Positions 58,140-64,000 of a DNA stretch of 64,000 nt are shown here, piece by piece. Within the stretch, counting starts at the first letter, position 1. The number at the start of each line of letters is the position of its first letter. Position numbers and translations under genes: made by a program. Origin of the DNA: Peptostreptococcus canis (GTDB lineage Bacteria; Bacillota; Clostridia; Peptostreptococcales; Peptostreptococcaceae); the NCBI RefSeq assembly GCF_014229965.1, contig NZ_JABGBW010000003.1, forward strand, positions 118,162 through 182,161, in the 5' to 3' direction. The notes beneath the pieces are model-generated. The model did no database searches. It was not told where the DNA came from and worked only from the letters and a program-made list of their open reading frames with translations.

Positions 58140-58823
58140 TTAATCCAAAATACTTATTTCAATAAGACCATAGCCTCTTGATTTTGAGTTACCAATTCCA
58201 TAGAATCCACCATTAAATTTTGACAGCATATTCTTTAGCTCTGATTCTACATTTTTTAAGTCAACTTTTTTAGGACTATAATAATCATTTTGGAAACGAA
58301 CATTACCCTCAAAAATCACTTCTGGCTTAATAACTTTATAAGTTCTAGGCCTGCTTAAAATTTCACCGTCTTTGTTTTCTAAAGATGTCTTTGTCTCTAT
58401 TAGAAAATAATCTTTATTTCTATTATCCTTACTTAAAGTAAAATCAGTACAAAATATTCTAGGCATTCCATTTAAGCCCTCAATTCCAAAAATATATTCA
58501 GCCTTTGGATTTTTTGTATAGTTTTCTATTTTTTTTATAAGTTTTTCAATTTTTTCTGTTTTATCAATTTGATTAATTTGGCTGTATTTATTTGATAAGT
58601 CTTGTAAAATCTCTTTAATGTATTCTTTAGTTTTTGGCATTTCCTTATCATTTTCTCTAACGATATTTCTAAAAGCTCCCTTAAATGAAGAACCATAAAT
58701 CATCGGTTTCCCATCTCCGTTTATAACTGTAGATTGGTCTACTCCGCCAATCGAAAAACTCTCTGTTTGGTTACCTACTAAACAATTCGATTTTGTTTTA
58801 AGTTTTATTTTTATATCAAACAT
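58140..58823 (-). CDS. csm3: RAMP-superfamily protein, Csm3-like (Cas7 backbone subunit)
   Basis: 227 residues. SFSIGGVDQSTV places an aspartate (D29) where Csm3 has its target-RNA-cleaving Asp; IYGSSFKGAFRNIV is the RAMP basic loop, and the C-terminal GIGNSKSRGYGLIEI is the glycine loop. This would be the repeated backbone subunit. AGGAGG precedes ATG 58823. The 62-base gap between this gene and the Cas10-like gene does not encode a Csm2-like small subunit. Confidence 0.78.
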   Translation of the reverse strand: MFDIKIKLKTKSNCLVGNQTESFSIGGVDQSTVINGDGKPMIYGSSFKGAFRNIVRENDKEMPKTKEYIKEILQDLSNKYSQINQIDKTEKIEKLIKKIENYTKNPKAEYIFGIEGLNGMPRIFCTDFTLSKDNRNKDYFLIETKTSLENKDGEILSRPRTYKVIKPEVIFEGNVRFQNDYYSPKKVDLKNVESELKNMLSKFNGGFYGIGNSKSRGYGLIEISILD

Positions 58824-58885
58824 TATTTCCTCCTATTGCTACGGCTATTTTAGCAGTTTTGTTTCTAAAATCATTATCACTTTTG

Positions 58886-60787
58886 TTATTTATACTTTAA
58901 TCGTTTCTTATATGTTTTGTATATAATTCTTTGCCTGTTATACTCAAATAAAATTATCAGTCTATCAAGCCAATTTGTATCCTCTAATTCTAAAAATTTT
59001 CTTTCAAAATTCTCCATATCCTTCTCATCAAAAACAATTCTATGAGGGTTAATTTCATCATTTTCATTACTAATGCCAATTACATTTTTCGTATAGTTTC
59101 TAAAAAGTGCTACTACTTGATCTTTTTTACCATCATCTATAAGTTTTTTTGCCCTAAAAAATATAGAAGGCTCAAAATTTGCTGTTTTATATAGTGTTTT
59201 ATTTTGACTATTTTTTATTTTTTTTATAAATAGTTTTTCTATTCCATTTGATTTTATTTCTCTCAAAAGAAAATTTATAGGTTTATTTAAAAGTATAGAA
59301 TGCGCTTTCTTATCCGAAGTAATATATTTTTTCTCTCTTTTCTTTTTGTTCCCGTCATCTTTTCCTTTAATTGTAATTTTATTATTATTTTCTTTTAAAA
59401 ATAAAATAATAACCTTTAATTTTGGTATGAGAATATTTTCAACTTTATTTACATCAAAAAATTTTTCCTTCTTCCCCCTTGAATCTTCAACTACTTGTGA
59501 AAGTATATAATTCTTAAAATAAGCATTTTCATCAAATTCAGCTTCTTCGGATAAATTAGGTATACAAAAATATAAAATGTATAATAGCTGTTTTCTTGGA
59601 TTTTTTTCATTTTCCAAATTTACTAATAAATTATGTAAAGACGTACTAGTAAAAACGTTTTCTCTTATCATACTATTTAATTCTTTAATTTCAGCACAAA
59701 ATCGATTAAATCCATCTGATTTTTTCTTTGCACGTTCATCTTTATAACAGTTTAATTTACACCCGGATATGCTTAATCCAACAAGAGATAACTTTTCCTC
59801 ATCTAGTCTCATCATGTCTTTTGCATTGCTTAGTTCTTTTTCTACTATTTGTCTGTAATAACGTATTGGCTGATGGTTATTTACAAAAGTTACACCTACA
59901 GCAATAGAAACTCCTTTTTTTTCGTTATCTGTGGTATTATTCTCTTTTTTGTTAAAAACTTTTTGAATTTCACTATTAATTTGTACAATAACCTTTTTTA
60001 AAATTCTAATAGAATCAAATAAATAATCTATATTTACCGCATAAAAAATATCATCTCCTGCTATATAGAAGGGTAACATTTTACGTTCTATATCTTTATT
60101 ATATTCACTAACGCACTTGGCAAAGTATTCCACTGAAATATAGTTTTCTAATATTTTACTTATTTCTTTAAACTTGTCATAGCTATCAAGCTCCTGCATA
60201 GTATTACCAAGCTCATTTATATCCGCTTTTACTATTGCTATTTTTCCATCTGTACTATCTTTATCTTCTATGTCAATCAAGTCATCCATGCTCTTTAAAA
60301 AAACTTGAAAATTATCTGTATAATCTTCCTCTAAAACCTCTGTATTGGTTTTGAATTCTTGAAAGTTAAAAAGTAATTCCTTATTTTCCTCAATAATTTT
60401 AGTTTTGTTACTATTACTTTTAAATTCAATATTTGATTTTTTAATTATAGCCATATTTGTTAAGTCATTTTCAGGGAATACAGAATAGTTTAAAAAGATA
60501 TTTCCATGATAGTTCATAAATGTTTCTCTATATAAAGTACTAAGTTTCTCTCTGATTCTTTCTTCTGGTAAATCACAACTAAATATTACTTTTCCTGATA
60601 TCCAAAGAAACTTAGATTCTTCCCTTACATTAAATTCTTCTTGTATCTTTTTTAAAATATTTTTAGAAATATTATTTGAGGCAGAAATTATATTTTTGAG
60701 TGTTTTATCATCTTTTTGATTCTGATCAATATATTTATAAATATATTTTTGAATCTTTTCTACAGAAATTGCAACTACATTTTTCAT
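58886..60787 (-). CDS. cas10: Cas10-like protein with AGDD Palm motif, no HD domain
   Basis: 633 residues. The first degenerate Palm domain covers about 1-130 (VVAISVEKIQKYIY). The second Palm has the metal aspartate D189 in VKADINELG, the active-site motif AGDD (243-246, normally GGDD), and the late Palm segment SIAVGVTFVNNHQPIRYYR ending in LSNAKD. The C-terminal ~260 residues are helical (Cas11-like region). There is no N-terminal HD nuclease domain. Both metal-binding aspartates are kept, so cyclic oligoadenylate synthesis is possible but unproven. It starts one base after the stop of the DUF6602 gene. Confidence 0.85.
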   Translation of the reverse strand: MKNVVAISVEKIQKYIYKYIDQNQKDDKTLKNIISASNNISKNILKKIQEEFNVREESKFLWISGKVIFSCDLPEERIREKLSTLYRETFMNYHGNIFLNYSVFPENDLTNMAIIKKSNIEFKSNSNKTKIIEENKELLFNFQEFKTNTEVLEEDYTDNFQVFLKSMDDLIDIEDKDSTDGKIAIVKADINELGNTMQELDSYDKFKEISKILENYISVEYFAKCVSEYNKDIERKMLPFYIAGDDIFYAVNIDYLFDSIRILKKVIVQINSEIQKVFNKKENNTTDNEKKGVSIAVGVTFVNNHQPIRYYRQIVEKELSNAKDMMRLDEEKLSLVGLSISGCKLNCYKDERAKKKSDGFNRFCAEIKELNSMIRENVFTSTSLHNLLVNLENEKNPRKQLLYILYFCIPNLSEEAEFDENAYFKNYILSQVVEDSRGKKEKFFDVNKVENILIPKLKVIILFLKENNNKITIKGKDDGNKKKREKKYITSDKKAHSILLNKPINFLLREIKSNGIEKLFIKKIKNSQNKTLYKTANFEPSIFFRAKKLIDDGKKDQVVALFRNYTKNVIGISNENDEINPHRIVFDEKDMENFERKFLELEDTNWLDRLIILFEYNRQRIIYKTYKKRLKYK

Positions 60788-60789
60788 AC

Positions 60790-61743
60790 TTATTCATCCT
60801 TTTCTTCATACTTATTAAACATATTCACATAATCCATATGAGGAAAAAACAATGGATTATTAATTAGCATTAACAGTTGATTAAACTGAAAAATAAAAGA
60901 AAGTATATTATTATCACTAATTTTATATGTTTCCAAATTATTTTTCTTCAATTTATCGTACCCTGCTTTACTAGCCATTTTCTCTATTTCAATATATTCC
61001 TGTATTTTTTCTCTTTTATCTTTCAAATTTTCCATCTCTTTATTACATGATTTCTCATCATTCAAATCATTATAATGGTTTAAATGTAAATACCAATCCA
61101 ATAAATTAGTGTAATCACTATTATATTCAATTTCTAAATTCTCCTTACTTGCCTTTATAACTATATCAAACTTTTCATCTTCATTTTTATATGAACCCAT
61201 ATGACATAAAATTTTAATTGGAGTTGTACTTGTTTGAGTTATCCTAGATTTTTCATTTAATTCTTCTAAGTTAATTCCATCATGTATACCTGTATTTATT
61301 CTAACCAAAGAATTCAAACCCGTATTTAGCATAGTTATACTTTTAACCCAATTAGATAAAGTATCTTTAGTATTACTATCATATTTTAAAATACTTTTAC
61401 ACTCAATCACAGCAGCCACAGCTTCCACTGGTATAAACTTTATAGTTCCATATCTGAAAATATATGGAGTATATTGTTCATCATATATGGCTAAATCTAC
61501 TTCCTTTGAAATATTCCCGTAAGAATCCATTATAAAGACACTTCTATCAATATTAAATTTTTTAGGAATTATTCTTTCAAATAAACTTTTCCAAACATAC
61601 TCTCTATTTGAACCTAATGTTACTCCATGACTAGTTACATAATTAAGCTGTGTAATTAGTTCTTCTTCCATTTTTCGATAATTTCTTTTAATGTTGCTAA
61701 TATGTTTATACTTGTCTTCTTTATCTTTGTTATCGTTATTCAT
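60790..61743 (-). CDS. DUF6602 protein, PD-(D/E)XK-like nuclease candidate
   Basis: 317 residues. The core (about 30-125) has LGSNREYVWKSLFERIIP, then KEVDLAIYD (D83) and VEAVAAVIECKSIL (E114, K116). This spacing fits a PD-(D/E)XK nuclease active site, as in DUF6602. The remaining ~190 residues are helical and acidic. ATG 61743 is chosen because AAAGGTGGG is five bases upstream; the in-frame TTG at 61767 lies before it. It is the first gene of the operon, directly followed by the Cas10-like gene, so it may be the effector. Confidence 0.78.
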   Translation of the reverse strand: MNNDNKDKEDKYKHISNIKRNYRKMEEELITQLNYVTSHGVTLGSNREYVWKSLFERIIPKKFNIDRSVFIMDSYGNISKEVDLAIYDEQYTPYIFRYGTIKFIPVEAVAAVIECKSILKYDSNTKDTLSNWVKSITMLNTGLNSLVRINTGIHDGINLEELNEKSRITQTSTTPIKILCHMGSYKNEDEKFDIVIKASKENLEIEYNSDYTNLLDWYLHLNHYNDLNDEKSCNKEMENLKDKREKIQEYIEIEKMASKAGYDKLKKNNLETYKISDNNILSFIFQFNQLLMLINNPLFFPHMDYVNMFNKYEEKDE

Positions 61744-61809
61744 AATAACCCACCTTTCAAACCACAAAGTTTAATTAACATTTATGTAACTAGATTAACA
61801 TCTAATTTA

Positions 61810-61838
61810 ATATTATATCTTTACCTTAGATTGTGCAA
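61810..61838 (-). promoter_or_regulatory. promoter candidate of the type III-like operon
   Basis: The minus strand reads TTGCAC (61833-61838), then TATAAT (61812-61817) at 15 bp or TAATAT (61810-61815) at 17 bp. It lies about 70 bases before the DUF6602 start. The rest of the gap to the insertion element (61839-61957) shows only a weak 5-bp hairpin (61902-61918), not a repeat array. Confidence 0.45.
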
Positions 61839-61957
61839 TAGAAATTTATAAATTTAATTTATTCATATTAATAAGGTTACAAGCTGTTTTAAACTCTACA
61901 AGAACAGAATCATTGTTCAAGTATTTGTCTAAAAATCCACAAATCTCTTAATATCGG

Positions 61958-61970
61958 GAGCTTGACACTT
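61958..61970 (+). repeat. left terminal inverted repeat of the IS element
   Basis: GAGCTTGACACTT; its partner at 63886-63898 reads AAGTGTCAAACTC on the plus strand. The exact outer edge is uncertain by a few bases. Confidence 0.7.
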
Positions 61971-61992
61971 GTAATCGAAGATTCACTATTCA

Positions 61993-62018
61993 AAGGCTTG
62001 AAAAGCCTTAATTTTTTT
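61993..62018 (+). terminator. terminator hairpin inside the left end of the IS element
   Basis: AAGGCTT, a GAA loop and AAGCCTT followed by AATTTTTTT. No gene lies just before it; it probably blocks read-through transcription from outside into the transposase gene. Confidence 0.7.
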
Positions 62019-62037
62019 GTCAAATTTTTAAAAATAA

Positions 62038-62059
62038 TTGTAGCATTTTTGTAGCATTT
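62038..62059 (+). repeat. 11-bp tandem repeat before the transposase gene
   Basis: TTGTAGCATTT occurs twice in direct succession, followed by TGATATAAT, a likely extended -10 for the transposase. Confidence 0.6.
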
Positions 62060-62089
62060 ATGATATAATATATAAAAGGAGTGTTTTTT

Positions 62090-63805
62090 ATGAAGCTGAC
62101 AATATCTAAATCAAAAAGTGCTGAACAATTGTATATAACTAAATCATTTAGAGATGAATCCGGGAAAAGTACATCTAAAATAATTACTAAATTGGGTACT
62201 ATGGAAAAATTATTGCCCGAACATGATAATGATAGAGAAAAAGTAATATTATGGGGAAAAGAAATCGCAAAAAAGATGACCATAGATGAAAAAAATAATA
62301 ATCTGAATGTTTCTGTAAATTTCTCGGAAAGTCTGAGAAATGAAAAAGGTGAACCAATTAGATTTAATATAGGATATCTGTTTTTGCAAAAGATTTTCTA
62401 TCAGTTGAAATTGAATAAAGTATGTGATGAAATTAAAAAAACAAAAAAAATAACATTTGACTTGAATGACATATTATCAAAACTGGTATATGCAAGGATT
62501 ATCGATCCCTCATCCAAACTTTCCACCTATGAATTTTCCAAGAGTTTTCTGGAGTTTCCTAAATTTGATTCACATCATATTTACAGGGCTCTGGATGTTT
62601 TAGCTGAAAATTCCGATGAAATACAATCTCATATATATGATTCCAGTCATAATTTAATAAAGAGAAATGATAGAGTATTGTATTATGATTGTACTAATTT
62701 TTTCTTTGAAATTGAAAAAGAAGATGGTATAAAAAAATATGGAAAAAGTAAAGAACACAGACCTAACCCGATAGTTCAGATGGTACTATTATTGGATGGT
62801 AGCGGATTTCCTCTTGCATTTACCATATTCCCGGGAAACTCAAATGAACAAAAAACTTTAAAACCTCTGGAGAAAAAAATAATATCAGATTTTAAACTTT
62901 CAAAGTTTATCATTTGTACCGATGCCGGATTATCGAGTTTTGAAAATAGAAAATTCAATATGTTGGGTGAACGTTCTTTTATCGTTACACAGTCATTGAA
63001 AAAAATAAATAAAAATATAAAAAATTGGGCACTTTCCAATGAAGGATGGAAACTTGGCAGTGATAAAAGAACATATAATATAGACGAAATTGACGATGAT
63101 GATTATATGGATAGCATCTTTTTTAAAGAAAGATGGATAAATAAAAATGGTATGGAACAGAGAATAATAGTAAGCTACTCTCCTAAATACAAGCTTTATC
63201 AAAGGGAAATAAGGTATGGACAAATAAACAGAGCTTTAAAAATTATCGAAAATGGAAATAGAAAATCATCTAATACAAATTCACCAAACAGAATTATCAA
63301 AGACGAATATATTACAAGTAGCGGGGAAATAGCTAATATAAAGAAATCTGAAATAGATATAGACAGGATATCGGATGAAGAAAAGTATGACGGATTTTAT
63401 GCAGTTTGTACAAATCTTGAAGACCCGATAGAAAACATTCTAAAGATAAATAAACAACGTTGGCAAATTGAAAGTTCTTTTAGGACGGTTAAATCGGAGT
63501 TTAAAGCTAGACCTGTGTACTTAAGAAGGGAAAACAGAATTAAAGCTCATTTTTTAACTTGCTTTTTGTCATTAATGATTATTAAGATTTTAGAATACAA
63601 ATTGGAAAATAAATTTAGCATACATGAATTGATTGATCAGCTTAAGGAAATGGAACTTCATAAGATTAGAAATATCGGTTATCTCAGTTCGTATACAAGA
63701 AGTGATATTACTGATGAATTACATAAGTTTGCAGGATTTAATACGGATTATGAATTCATCTCCGATGAAAATATAAAAAAAATAATAAAGAATAGCAAAA
63801 TATAG
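62090..63805 (+). CDS. IS1634-family transposase (DDE)
   Basis: 571 residues. The sequence YYDCTNFFFE holds the first catalytic Asp, KYGKSKEHRPNPIVQM the family signature, CTDAGLSS the second Asp, and YDGFYAVCTN followed by QRWQIESSFRTVKSEF the third acidic residue in a YREK-like segment. No frameshift or internal stop, so the enzyme could be active. ATG 62090 is preferred with AAAGGA nine bases upstream; an in-frame GTG lies at 62081. Confidence 0.92.
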   Translation: MKLTISKSKSAEQLYITKSFRDESGKSTSKIITKLGTMEKLLPEHDNDREKVILWGKEIAKKMTIDEKNNNLNVSVNFSESLRNEKGEPIRFNIGYLFLQKIFYQLKLNKVCDEIKKTKKITFDLNDILSKLVYARIIDPSSKLSTYEFSKSFLEFPKFDSHHIYRALDVLAENSDEIQSHIYDSSHNLIKRNDRVLYYDCTNFFFEIEKEDGIKKYGKSKEHRPNPIVQMVLLLDGSGFPLAFTIFPGNSNEQKTLKPLEKKIISDFKLSKFIICTDAGLSSFENRKFNMLGERSFIVTQSLKKINKNIKNWALSNEGWKLGSDKRTYNIDEIDDDDYMDSIFFKERWINKNGMEQRIIVSYSPKYKLYQREIRYGQINRALKIIENGNRKSSNTNSPNRIIKDEYITSSGEIANIKKSEIDIDRISDEEKYDGFYAVCTNLEDPIENILKINKQRWQIESSFRTVKSEFKARPVYLRRENRIKAHFLTCFLSLMIIKILEYKLENKFSIHELIDQLKEMELHKIRNIGYLSSYTRSDITDELHKFAGFNTDYEFISDENIKKIIKNSKI

Positions 63806-63834
63806 AAAAAATACTACATTTTCTAGAAATATAT

Positions 63835-63874
63835 AATCCCTGTAGTCCTTGTATATCAAGGCATTACAGGGATT
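63835..63874 (+). terminator. terminator after the transposase gene
   Basis: AATCCCTGTA and TACAGGGATT form a 10-bp stem, with an inner CCTTG/CAAGG pairing. It sits inside the right end of the IS element. The 3' U tract is poor. Confidence 0.6.
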
Positions 63875-63885
63875 TACTATTTATT

Positions 63886-63898
63886 AAGTGTCAAACTC
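63886..63898 (-). repeat. right terminal inverted repeat of the IS element
   Basis: The minus strand reads GAGTTTGACACTT, matching the left end with one mismatch. The last ~100 bases of the window after it contain no recognisable gene. Confidence 0.7.
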
Positions 63899-64000
63899 GT
63901 GAGTATATTATTTTAGCACAATTTTTGTACTTTTTCAAGTCTTTTATTTTACAATTGTTGTTATTTTATGATAATGTCACCTTAGGATTAATTTTGGACT

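Larger units (their letters stand above)
61957..63899 (+). mobile_element. IS1634-family insertion sequence, apparently intact
   Basis: The terminal inverted repeats read GAGCTTGACACTT (61958-61970) and, reversed at the other end, GAGTTTGACACTT (63886-63898), one mismatch in 13. Between them lie one transposase gene, a hairpin with a U tract near the left end (61993-62018) and a hairpin near the right end (63835-63874). Total about 1.94 kb, usual for the family. I could not find a convincing target-site duplication. Confidence 0.75.

Noticed and set aside
61861..61920. CRISPR-repeat-like words (GTTTTAAACTC and a 5-bp dyad) before the type III-like operon
   Set aside because: They occur once only. 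No second copy with spacer spacing was found in the window, so an array is not supported.
61957..63899. Target-site duplication of the IS element
   Set aside because: The flanks (TTAATATCGG on the left, GTGAGTATATTA on the right) share only short AT words; no direct repeat is convincing.

Overview
The window is AT-rich DNA with densely packed genes, strong AGGAGG-type ribosome binding sites, T-box control and consensus TTGACA/TATAAT promoters. It encodes anaerobic metabolism: [FeFe]-hydrogenase maturation, formate-tetrahydrofolate ligase, a flavodoxin and several radical SAM enzymes. This points to a strict anaerobe of the low-GC Bacillota (Clostridia or Tissierellia). I cannot name the species. 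No rRNA or tRNA gene and no CRISPR array was found. All coordinates and motif calls were read by eye.

Layout. 1-2.4 kb: a truncated membrane protein, a nitroreductase fused to a DUF1858-like domain, and a DUF1097 membrane protein. 2.4-6.6 kb: a four-gene hydrogenase-maturation operon (TM1266-type regulator, hydE, hydG, hydF) without the hydrogenase itself. 6.8-12.7 kb: free methionine-R-sulfoxide reductase, then a three-gene ABC-2 exporter facing a NarL-type two-component system. 12.8-21.4 kb: a secreted or anchored protein with a probable A-tract frameshift, a HEAT-like protein, asparaginase, an old-yellow-enzyme-type reductase, a YczE-type protein, fhs, and a DUF2975/XRE pair. 21.5-26.9 kb: a DUF3793-flavodoxin operon, then an operon of amino-acid-binding lipoprotein, argG and argH. 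The second operon sits behind a T-box leader with one Stem I but two antiterminator/terminator modules. 26.9-34 kb: a CcdA-TlpA fusion, a TPR protein, a B12-binding radical SAM protein, an unknown protein and a CstA transporter. 34.4-50.6 kb: mostly core housekeeping genes (argS, lipid kinase, mutS2, pepD, degV, trmL, nth, nucleoside kinase, lepB, rRNA methyltransferase, nitrilase). 50.7-53.8 kb: purA-purB behind a possible attenuator. 53.8-56.3 kb: a hypoxanthine/uracil-type DNA glycosylase, an SPL-family radical SAM protein and an LCM-type methyltransferase.

The accessory region is 56.3-63.9 kb. A minus-strand operon encodes, in transcription order, a DUF6602 protein with a PD-(D/E)XK-like motif, a Cas10-like protein with an AGDD Palm motif and no HD domain, and three RAMP proteins resembling Csm3, Csm4 and Csm5. 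No cas1, cas2, cas6, csm2, csm6/CARF gene or CRISPR array lies nearby. It looks like a compact type III-derived effector complex with a DUF6602 nuclease candidate in place of the usual Csm6/CARF effector, and it is the most interesting object in the window. An IS1634-family element with recognisable terminal inverted repeats lies just upstream of it.
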